A stretch of DNA of 18,891 nucleotides, taken from positions 1 to 18,891 of the forward strand of contig JAHEEO010000023.1 in NCBI GenBank assembly GCA_024640665.1, written 5' to 3'. The notes under the pieces are model-generated. The model did not search any database. It saw nothing but the letters and a program-made list of their open reading frames with translations, and was not told where the DNA came from. The position numbers and the translations under genes are program-made. Origin of the DNA: Rhodospirillales bacterium (lineage in GTDB: Bacteria; Pseudomonadota; Gammaproteobacteria; Steroidobacterales; Rariloculaceae). Below, one piece after another: positions 1 to 5,808 of the stretch (position 1 is the first letter of the stretch; the number at the start of each line of letters is the position of its first letter).

Positions 1-96
1 TATCTCAGCGCCCTGCGCGATTGTCGGCGCGAGGCTGAGCGATGCCTTTTTGACGGCTATGCTCTCTTCTATGTGTTTCGTTACCAGATGTTGCAT
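1..96 (-). CDS. diaA: DiaA/GmhA-like SIS-domain protein, N-terminal fragment
   Basis: Only the first 32 codons lie in the window; the gene continues beyond base 1. Read on the minus strand from the ATG at 96-94, it begins MQHLVTKHIEESIAVKKASL and continues to an Ala-Gln-Gly-Ala-Glu stretch. This matches the helical N-terminus of the phosphoheptose isomerase/DiaA family (ESI...K...L...I..A.E). In E. coli, DiaA is a tetrameric SIS protein that binds DnaA and helps it load at oriC; GmhA makes D-glycero-manno-heptose 7-phosphate. The fragment cannot separate the two. The neighbourhood (lpoA, yraN, then this gene) is the E. coli yraM-yraN-diaA order and favours DiaA. It lies 57 bases after the yraN stop, and I see no good Shine-Dalgarno sequence. 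Confidence 0.72.
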   Translation of the reverse strand, partial: MQHLVTKHIEESIAVKKASLSLAPTIAQGAEI

Positions 97-153
97 GACT
101 GATTTAGGTCTTTGATGGTTTGCGAACGACTCTGCCTGCAGTTGGCTTGCGCT

Positions 154-525
154 TCAAGCCCCGTCAAAAGCGCTTCGAATCCAGCGTATTACCGGTTGTG
201 CTTCCTGTGAGCCGCTAATCGCTATTACATCGAGTCGCATAGACAGCTCGGCATATTGCGGTTGCATCATTAAGAAGTGGCGCGCTGCCTTTAGAATTTT
301 CGCCTGTTTATGTGCTCCCACCGTCGCTGCGGCCGAGCCAAAGCCGCCACTAGCGCGATAGCGCACTTCGACAAAGACAAGTTCCTTATGATGAAGTGCG
401 ATAAGGTCGATTTCGCCAAGCCTGCATTGGTAATTCTGCGTCAAAATACTGAGGCCGCGGGCAGTTAGAAAACGGCCCGCAATGTTTTCCCAATGCGTAC
501 CGACATCCCGCGAACGATGCTTCAC
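154..525 (-). CDS. yraN: YraN / UPF0102 family protein, putative nuclease fold
   Basis: A 123-residue protein of usual family length. It has the UPF0102 signature: G-E-I-D-L-I near residues 37-42, then F-V-E-V-R-Y-R near residues 51-57. These resemble the D...E-x-K/R core of Holliday-junction-resolvase-like and restriction-enzyme-like nuclease folds. The C-terminus, with RLDVIAI...IRWIRSAFD, is also typical. The biochemical role of the family is not firmly established, so nuclease activity is inference from the fold. The start is a GTG at 525-523 whose bases overlap the lpoA TGA (GTGA, 4-base overlap), which suggests translational coupling to lpoA. There is no clear Shine-Dalgarno sequence, consistent with coupling. 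diaA follows in the same direction. Confidence 0.93.
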   Translation of the reverse strand: MKHRSRDVGTHWENIAGRFLTARGLSILTQNYQCRLGEIDLIALHHKELVFVEVRYRASGGFGSAAATVGAHKQAKILKAARHFLMMQPQYAELSMRLDVIAISGSQEAQPVIRWIRSAFDGA

Positions 526-2636
526 TGTATGGGGCGTAACCCTAATTCTTGCAGGGTGACGGCTTGCGATTCTGTGCGTTGAGCATCGCCAGGCCCGGGC
601 GCTTGCTCTTCGTCAGTGTCATTGAATCTCTGCTGGAAATTGTCTATCTGAAAGTCGTTGATATATTCGGTTTCGCTTGCTGAGTTGCCGATGGTTGGCA
701 GAAGCTCGGGAACGCCCGCACGAAACTGTGCAAATGGCAGCGTCCGGCGTATTCGCCCTTGTGTATCCATGCTAAGCAATCCGGTTACACCGTCTATCGA
801 CGTGAAAAACGGGTCGCGAAAAACCGCGCCGACGATGGAATAGGCATCGATACCCATGCCAAAAAATCTTGGGTCGCGCTGCGGCCAATAATCGGCAATG
901 GTTCGCCTTATTGGCAAATTTCCTTCGTTGGGCGCGAGCAGCCATGGCAAGTCGGGGAAGATGATGTCGTTTAGATCGCGACCTCCGCCGATGTTGTTGG
1001 GGTCGTGAATCTCCGAGATGCCATAAGTCGGTACGTCACCGGCATAGTAGTAGCCAAGCAGGGGTGCCAATCGGCTTCCATCATCGGCATTGGCGATGAG
1101 GAAGATCATGTCGATGTCTTGCCGACGGCGTGGCTCGAATTCGATTGGCTCACCCAAATTAGCCGCGAGACGCCGCTCTCGCTGGTTGCTGCGACCAACG
1201 TTCATCAGATCGACGACGCGCGCCGAATAGCTAGTGACGACGTCGTCGTAGCCCATGATCGCTAGGACCTCCCCGCCGCGGTATTCAAATTCTTCGCGGA
1301 AGCTGTTGTAGATTCGGTAGCCTCGATCGTTGCTGGGAATTAGCGCGACAGCCCGGTACTGTCCGGCGGCGATTGCATGTCGTGCGACTGAAACCGCTTC
1401 GTCTTCAGGGGCTAAAGCAAACTGATACGTGTTGCCGAATACTTCTGCATCTTCGAGCGTGAAATTCAGCGCCAGCGTGGGTATTAATCCCGTCTGGGGC
1501 AGCACCTCTGCAACTTCTGGCCGCAGCAGCGGGCCGACGATGAAGTCCGCACCCTCTATTTGTGCGCGAAGGTAAGCAGCAGATGGTCCTTCGAGTCCGG
1601 TGTCGTAGACGCGAATGCTTGTGCTCGCAGCAGATTGTCGTGGCGTGTCATCAACGGGAGCCTTTGTACTCGCAATATGTGCAGCCAAGAACCCATCCTG
1701 AATAGCAAGGGCCGCTTCGCGGGCTGGCGTGCTCAGCGGCAACAATAACGCAATCTGACTCGGCGCTTCGGCTCCGCGCAGTGGATCCATCAATAGATCT
1801 GTCAGCAGCACACGCGCAGCGGGATGCTGCCGATGGTCGATGCGCCACTGAATCAAAGCGCTACGCTGTTCATCCGTTGTGAAGATTCTTGCAATCGGTC
1901 CCAGCGCTATCCAACCGTCGACGGTGTCGTCGCCGGTCGATAAGGCATTAGTAGGCCAAGATGTCGACTGCAGCCCGGTCCAAATCAAGCTTTGATTTGC
2001 GCGAATTGACGCGATGTCATCGAGCCAGACCTCACGTTCGCTGAGGCTGCGAATGGCTTCTATTGGTTGCTCGAGCGCAAATAGAGCCCTGCCAGTTAAT
2101 TCTAATACTGCAAGGCGCAACGTTTCGTCTGGGGTGTTTTCGAGCGGCCGCAAGCGGGCCAGCGCTGCGGCAGGCTGGTTGTTAGCGAGATCGATACGCG
2201 CAGTCAACGCACTGATGGTGTCGGCTTGGCTGCCGGTTGCACTGGCGCTTGCGTTGCTAAGGAGTTCTGCGGCAGTGAGGAGGTTGTTGAGGTCGATTTC
2301 CAGGCGCGCCGCCTCCAGCAAAAAGCCGCTGCGCTGATTGCCGCGGCTTTGTTCGGCGAGCTGGCGATAGATGTCGGCTGCATCGCGCAAATTGCCGTTT
2401 GTTTCTGCCGCTACTGCGCGCTGCTCGAGCGCGCTCGAGTCAATAGTTGCGGTGCTGAGGCCGGTTGTGCAGCCGGCTAAACAAACGGCGAGCACGGCAA
2501 TCAAGGCACAGCGTGCGTTGTGACGCAATTTGGTGGGCGGCGGCAACGCAGCCGCCCATGCGCACACTGTCCGTAGGCGTATGCATCCCCAGGCGTGAAG
2601 TTGCGGCTGCTTTGTGGGCCTGCTAGTTGTATTCAT
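522..2636 (-). CDS. lpoA: Outer-membrane lipoprotein LpoA, activator of PBP1A
   Basis: LpoA is anchored in the outer membrane and reaches through the periplasm to stimulate the transpeptidase of PBP1A (MrcA). The 704-residue reading has a hydrophobic segment ending in the lipobox L-A-G-C, with the lipidated Cys at residue 56. A helical TPR-like N-domain follows (about 60-270). A type I periplasmic-binding-protein fold then begins near SQIALLLPLS (about 293) and runs to about 650, and the tail is rich in Asp, Glu and Gln. Two motifs match the family: GWIALGP near 241 and the IALLLPL strand. A signal peptide with the Cys at 56 is unusually long. The ATG at 2636 has AAGGCGA just upstream, but a TTG at 2528-2526 would give a 20-residue lipoprotein signal of normal length. 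The stop overlaps the yraN start. rsmI is divergent, 25 bases away. Confidence 0.93.
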   Translation of the reverse strand: MNTTSRPTKQPQLHAWGCIRLRTVCAWAAALPPPTKLRHNARCALIAVLAVCLAGCTTGLSTATIDSSALEQRAVAAETNGNLRDAADIYRQLAEQSRGNQRSGFLLEAARLEIDLNNLLTAAELLSNASASATGSQADTISALTARIDLANNQPAAALARLRPLENTPDETLRLAVLELTGRALFALEQPIEAIRSLSEREVWLDDIASIRANQSLIWTGLQSTSWPTNALSTGDDTVDGWIALGPIARIFTTDEQRSALIQWRIDHRQHPAARVLLTDLLMDPLRGAEAPSQIALLLPLSTPAREAALAIQDGFLAAHIASTKAPVDDTPRQSAASTSIRVYDTGLEGPSAAYLRAQIEGADFIVGPLLRPEVAEVLPQTGLIPTLALNFTLEDAEVFGNTYQFALAPEDEAVSVARHAIAAGQYRAVALIPSNDRGYRIYNSFREEFEYRGGEVLAIMGYDDVVTSYSARVVDLMNVGRSNQRERRLAANLGEPIEFEPRRRQDIDMIFLIANADDGSRLAPLLGYYYAGDVPTYGISEIHDPNNIGGGRDLNDIIFPDLPWLLAPNEGNLPIRRTIADYWPQRDPRFFGMGIDAYSIVGAVFRDPFFTSIDGVTGLLSMDTQGRIRRTLPFAQFRAGVPELLPTIGNSASETEYINDFQIDNFQQRFNDTDEEQAPGPGDAQRTESQAVTLQELGLRPIQ

Positions 2637-2661
2637 GGTGTCGCCTTACACTGACCGAGCG

Positions 2662-3522
2662 ATGCATACCGAAAATCAGATGAACGCCGGCACCTTGTTT
2701 GTGGTTGGCACACCGATCGGCAACGCTGCCGACCTCAGCGCGCGGGCGCAAGATGTGCTCGACCGAGTGGATGTCATTGCCGCTGAGGATACCCGGCGTA
2801 CCGGGGGATTGCTAATGCGAATTGGAGTGAAAACGCCACTTATTGCGTACCATGATCACAACGAACGTACCCTTGCGCCGCAGCTTACGCAACGGTTGTT
2901 GGCAGGTGAATCGATAGCGTTGGTCAGTGATGCCGGCATGCCATTAATCAGTGACCCTGGGTGGCTGCTGGTTTCGATGGCACGGCAAAGCGGCGTGAAT
3001 ATCGTTACCGTGCCCGGACCGTGCGCTGCGACCGCCGCCCTGAGCATTTCCGGTCTGCCGACCGATCATTACGTTTTCGAAGGTTTTTTGCCGCGGCGCA
3101 CGGCAGCGCGGGCAGAACGACTGCAGTCCCTGGCTGCAGAGCGCCGCACCCTGATCTTCTATGAAGCCGTCCACCGAATCGGCGCGACGCTGGCCGCAAT
3201 GTGCGCAGCATTCGGCCCCGAGCGCCAAGTGGTACTCGCGCGCGAACTTACTAAGCTGCACGAGACTTGCTACAGCGGATCGCTGGAAACGCTGCTCGGG
3301 CGCATCGATGCGGACATTACTTTGCTTGGCGAATTCGTCATCGTGGTCGCCGGCGCGCCTGAGGCGCCGGCGGCCGATGCGGTCGAGGTGCTCCGTACGT
3401 TCGAGATATTGGCTAAGGCTGTGTCGCCAAAGCAGGCCGTGGCGCTGACGGCCGAACTCACGGGCCGCTCCCGAAATGACGTCTATCGTTTGACGCGGGC
3501 AAGCCAAAACTCAGCAGATTGA
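2662..3522 (+). CDS. rsmI: 16S rRNA 2'-O-ribose C1402 methyltransferase RsmI
   Basis: RsmI uses S-adenosylmethionine to 2'-O-methylate C1402 in the decoding centre of 16S rRNA. RsmH, also in this window, N4-methylates the same nucleotide. The 286-residue reading equals the E. coli length. The tetrapyrrole-methylase fold is visible: GTLFVVGTPIGN at the N-terminus, AAEDTRRTG, YHDHNE, ALVSDAGMPLISDPG, PGPCAATAALSISGLP, FEGFLPRR, RTLIFYEAVHR and VLARELTKLHE. I chose the ATG at 2662 because it gives the family's short N-terminus. An upstream in-frame ATG at 2614 would run into the lpoA coding region, and the ATG at 2680 is a shorter option. The normally near-invariant Thr of SDAGTP is Met here. 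lpoA is divergent and rnpB follows on the same strand. Confidence 0.96.
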   Translation: MHTENQMNAGTLFVVGTPIGNAADLSARAQDVLDRVDVIAAEDTRRTGGLLMRIGVKTPLIAYHDHNERTLAPQLTQRLLAGESIALVSDAGMPLISDPGWLLVSMARQSGVNIVTVPGPCAATAALSISGLPTDHYVFEGFLPRRTAARAERLQSLAAERRTLIFYEAVHRIGATLAAMCAAFGPERQVVLARELTKLHETCYSGSLETLLGRIDADITLLGEFVIVVAGAPEAPAADAVEVLRTFEILAKAVSPKQAVALTAELTGRSRNDVYRLTRASQNSAD

Positions 3523-3565
3523 GCGCGCCGCGCTGGTTTCGCGCCCGGGAGCACACACACAGCTG

Positions 3566-3593
3566 TTGCACCGCGCGCTTAAGCGCGTAGGCT
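3566..3593 (+). promoter_or_regulatory. Probable rnpB promoter
   Basis: A TTGCAC (-35-like, 3566-3571) is followed after 16 bases by TAGGCT (-10-like, 3588-3593). Then comes a GC-rich discriminator, TGTCCCC, and the rnpB 5' end predicted from helix P1 at 3601. A GC-rich discriminator is typical of growth-rate-controlled stable-RNA promoters. The -10 box is a weak match. The spacer contains a perfect 14-base palindrome (3574-3587). The assignment rests on position and spacing only. Confidence 0.45.
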
Positions 3594-3600
3594 TGTCCCC

Positions 3601-3942
3601 GGGAGTCGGCCAAGCAGTCGCTGGACCGCAAGGTCTAGAGGAAAGTCCGGGCTCCATTGGGTAAGGTGCCAGGTAACGCCTGGGGGGCGCGAGCCCACGG
3701 AAAGTGCCACAGAAAATATACCGCCGAGTTCGCTCGGTAAGGGTGAAATGGTGCGGTAAGAGCGCACCGCGCTGGTGGCAACACCGGCGGCAGGGCAAAC
3801 CCCACCTGGAGCAAGACCGAATAGGGGAGTGTTTGAGTGCGCCCACACGAGCTCCCGGGTAGGTTGCTAGAGGCCGTCGGCGACGGCGGTCCCAGATGAA
3901 TGACTGCTCTCGACAGAACCCGGCTTATCGGCCGACTCCCTT
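3601..3942 (+). ncRNA. rnpB: RNase P RNA (class A)
   Basis: This is the catalytic RNA of RNase P, which removes 5' leaders from tRNA precursors. The ends are set by helix P1: GGGAGTCGGCC at 3601-3611 pairs perfectly with GGCCGACTCCC at 3930-3940. Hallmark conserved blocks are present in order. They are the P4 5' strand region GAGGAAAGTCCGGGCTCC (3638-3655), GTGCCAGGTAACGCCTGGGG, the GGTAAGGGTGAAA and GGTGCGGTAAGAGCGCACCG block, AAACCCCACCTGGAGCAAGACCGAATAGG, and near the 3' end ATGAATGACTG followed by CGACAGAACCCGGCTTA (3911-3927). Its place between rsmI and mraZ is known from pseudomonads and relatives. The L15 triplet expected to contact the tRNA CCA end reads GGC here (3794-3796), against GGU in E. 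coli. The exact 3' end is approximate. Short ORFs reading through this RNA on either strand are not genes. Confidence 0.97.
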
Positions 3943-3944
3943 CT

Positions 3945-3959
3945 GCACCATTCTGGTGC
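3945..3959 (+). other. Hairpin just after rnpB, weak terminator candidate
   Basis: GCACCA and TGGTGC form a 6-base-pair stem around a TTC loop, starting about five bases after helix P1. No T-run follows, so it does not look like a canonical Rho-independent terminator. It could stabilise or define the rnpB 3' end after processing. A second possible stem, GTCGC with GCGAC (3970-3974 and 3981-3985), follows, also without a T-run. Confidence 0.3.
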
Positions 3960-4026
3960 GACCGCGATTGTCGCCGTTCAGCGACGCTAACTCACTGTCA
4001 CGCCATAAGAAATTCGAAACAATTGG

Positions 4027-4056
4027 TTGACAGCCGGTGAGCCGACTCCCTATAGT
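4027..4056 (+). promoter_or_regulatory. Main dcw-cluster promoter (PmraZ)
   Basis: A perfect -35 hexamer TTGACA (4027-4032) and a -10 hexamer TATAGT (4051-4056, five of six matches to TATAAT) are separated by 18 bases. The sequence just upstream (about 4001-4026) is AT-rich compared with its surroundings. The predicted start near 4063 leaves a leader of about 42 bases before the mraZ ATG. This corresponds to the Pmra promoter that drives dcw transcription in E. coli and other bacteria. No other promoter of similar quality was noticed further into the cluster. Confidence 0.8.
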
Positions 4057-4063
4057 CCAGATC

Positions 4064-4101
4064 AATTGTGGGGAATTGTGGGCCAGAGTGGCACGTTGGG
4101 G
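4064..4101 (+). promoter_or_regulatory. MraZ operator boxes (TGGG repeats)
   Basis: The nine bases AATTGTGGG occur twice exactly at 10-base spacing (4064-4072 and 4074-4082). A degenerate third TGG falls at 4089, again 10 bases on, and another TGGGG at 4097-4101 is offset by two bases and overlaps the ribosome-binding region. E. coli MraZ binds tandem TGGGN boxes separated by 5 bases just after its own promoter. Position, period and core all fit that autoregulatory operator. Binding here is inferred. Confidence 0.72.
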
Positions 4102-4104
4102 TAA

Positions 4105-4560
4105 ATGTTTCGCGGACTCTCCAAAGTTACCTTGGACGCCAAAGGTCGAATGGCGATCCCAAGTCGTTATCGGGAAAGGATTTTATCCCGATCTGACGGC
4201 TTATTGGTAATTACGGCGGACGTACGTGATGCCTGCCTAATGCTGTACCTGCTTCCCGACTGGGAGGAGTTCGAGCGCAAATTGTCGCGTTCGCCGACTT
4301 TGCATCCTGCGGCGCGCCGTCTGCAGCGGCTTATGCAGGGGTATGCAGCCGATGCCGAAATGGATAACCACGGGCGCGTGCTGGTGCCCAGTGTACTGCG
4401 TGAAGTGGTTGGCTTAGAGAAGCAATGCATGTTGGTGGGTCAAGGCACGCGCTTTGAGATTTGGGATGAAGAGCGTTGGGTCGAAGCAAGCGCCAAATGG
4501 CGGGCCGAAAACGACGATTTCTCCGATTTGCCGCCCGAACTCGAATCGCTGTTCTTCTAA
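4105..4560 (+). CDS. mraZ: Transcriptional regulator MraZ
   Basis: MraZ is an AbrB-like (SpoVT/AbrB double beta-barrel) DNA-binding protein that forms rings and represses the dcw promoter. The 151-residue protein shows the two family repeats, each with the D-x-x-G-R signature: DAKGRMAIPSRYR at residues 11-23 and DNHGRVLVPSVLRE at 87-100. The length is close to the E. coli protein (152). It is the first gene after a strong promoter, with its own operator boxes in the leader, so negative autoregulation is expected. The ATG is preceded by TTGGGGTAA. The G-run is only three bases from the start, so the ribosome-binding site is poor and overlaps the last TGGGG box. rsmH starts 13 bases after the stop. 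Confidence 0.97.
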   Translation: MFRGLSKVTLDAKGRMAIPSRYRERILSRSDGLLVITADVRDACLMLYLLPDWEEFERKLSRSPTLHPAARRLQRLMQGYAADAEMDNHGRVLVPSVLREVVGLEKQCMLVGQGTRFEIWDEERWVEASAKWRAENDDFSDLPPELESLFF

Positions 4561-4573
4561 ATAATTCACAGCG

Positions 4574-5524
4574 ATGAACGTGAAATCTGACCATCAGCCG
4601 GTGCTGGTGGATGAGGCGCTTGAAGGCCTGGCGTTAGTTACTGATGGCTGGTACGTCGATGCAACTTATGGACGCGGAGGGCATAGCGCAATGATGTTGG
4701 CCGCGCTCGGACCGAGAGGCCGCTTGTTGGCGCTCGATAAGGACCCGGCTGCGGTCGCGCACGCGCGGCGGCGGTTTGCCGATGAGCCGAGGTTTTCAGT
4801 TCGCCAAGCAGATTTTGCGGCAATTGCGACAGAGGTGGCGGACTGGCTTGGGCCACAGCGTTTGGCCGGCATTTTGTTTGATTTGGGCGTGTCGTCGCCG
4901 CAGCTCGACACGCCTGAACGGGGCTTTAGTTTTAATGCGGATGGACCGCTCGATATGCGAATGAATACGAGCACGGGACCCACGCTCGCCGACTGGCTCG
5001 CCCATGTGCGCCAATCTGAGCTTGCCCAGGTGATCGCTCGATTTGGCGAACAACCTGGCGCGCACCGTATCGCGGCTGCGATCGTTCGCGCGCGCGCTGA
5101 AGCCCCAATTCTCACAACACTGCAGCTGGCCGATATCGTCAGCGCCGCAGCACCGCGATCCCAGCGCCGCCAGCATCCGGCGACCCGGGTTTTTCAAGCA
5201 TTGCGCATTGCGTTAAACGCCGAGCTCGAAGCCCTGCAAACGGGCCTGGCACAATCGCTCGACCTGCTGCGCAGCGGCGGGCGCCTGGTCGTGATTAGTT
5301 TTCATTCGCTTGAAGATCGCATCGTGAAGCGGTTTATGAACGAGCAAGCGCGCGGCGACCCTGCTTGGGCGGGCCTGCCTGACATGCCGGCGCAAGCGCG
5401 GCCCCGTCTGCGCCTAATTGGCAAGTTGATACGGCCTACCGAGGCAGAGCTGGCCCGCAATCCTCGAGCGCGCAGTGCGCGGCTGCGGGTTGCCGAGAGG
5501 CTGCGCTACGAGGGCGATACATGA
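4574..5524 (+). CDS. rsmH: 16S rRNA m4C1402 methyltransferase RsmH (MraW)
   Basis: RsmH N4-methylates C1402 of 16S rRNA using S-adenosylmethionine. With RsmI (also in this window) it makes m4Cm1402 in the P site. The 316-residue protein has the family's N-terminus HQPVLVDEALEGL. The SAM-binding loop is DATYGRGGHS (29-38), followed by LLALDKDPAA (51-60). It also has the strongly conserved LFDLGVSSPQLDTPERGFSF and DGPLDMRM (101-130), and later RVFQALRIALNAELEALQ and VVISFHSLEDRIVKRFM. There is only a weak Shine-Dalgarno sequence 5' of the ATG. It is the usual second gene of the dcw cluster. Its TGA overlaps the ftsL ATG by four bases (ATGA). Confidence 0.98.
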   Translation: MNVKSDHQPVLVDEALEGLALVTDGWYVDATYGRGGHSAMMLAALGPRGRLLALDKDPAAVAHARRRFADEPRFSVRQADFAAIATEVADWLGPQRLAGILFDLGVSSPQLDTPERGFSFNADGPLDMRMNTSTGPTLADWLAHVRQSELAQVIARFGEQPGAHRIAAAIVRARAEAPILTTLQLADIVSAAAPRSQRRQHPATRVFQALRIALNAELEALQTGLAQSLDLLRSGGRLVVISFHSLEDRIVKRFMNEQARGDPAWAGLPDMPAQARPRLRLIGKLIRPTEAELARNPRARSARLRVAERLRYEGDT

Positions 5525-5808
5525 GGCGCCGACCTTATGAGTGTTTGCTTGCGGTTGCGCTTTGCGTGGCAATTATCGCAACTGGCCTGCGCATCGTATC
5601 CGCCAAGCACGAAGCCCGTCAGCTGTTTGCTGAGCTCGAAGCTTTGAATCGCGAGCAAGATCGTCTTGAGGTTGACTGGGGTCGCCTGCGTCTCGAACAA
5701 AGTACGCATGCCACCCACCCGCGCATCGAGCAACTGGCGCGCAGCAAGCTGAACTTGAGCGAGCCCCAATCGGAGCAGCTCGTCGTCATTGCTGGAGCTC
5801 GGCCATGA
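5521..5808 (+). CDS. ftsL: Cell division protein FtsL
   Basis: A small (95-residue) bitopic inner-membrane protein. It has a short positively charged N-terminus (MRRRPYE), one membrane segment at about residues 8-24 (LLAVALCVAIIATGLRI) and a periplasmic leucine-zipper-like coiled coil at about 29-65 (ARQLFAELEALNREQDRLEV). This is the FtsL layout. FtsL forms a complex with FtsB and FtsQ and relays the activation signal to FtsW-FtsI. Sequence conservation in the family is low, so the call rests on size, topology and position between rsmH and ftsI. GAGGG at 5510-5514 gives a good ribosome-binding site. Both ends overlap neighbours by four bases (ATGA). Confidence 0.95.
   Translation: MRRRPYECLLAVALCVAIIATGLRIVSAKHEARQLFAELEALNREQDRLEVDWGRLRLEQSTHATHPRIEQLARSKLNLSEPQSEQLVVIAGARP

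Noticed and set aside
3511..3848. Two minus-strand open frames of 111 and 89 codons
   Set aside because: They lie across the RNase P RNA gene, whose conserved structure explains the sequence; they resemble no protein family I know.
3945..3985. Rho-independent terminator for rnpB
   Set aside because: Stems are short and no T-run follows either one; listed only as a hairpin.
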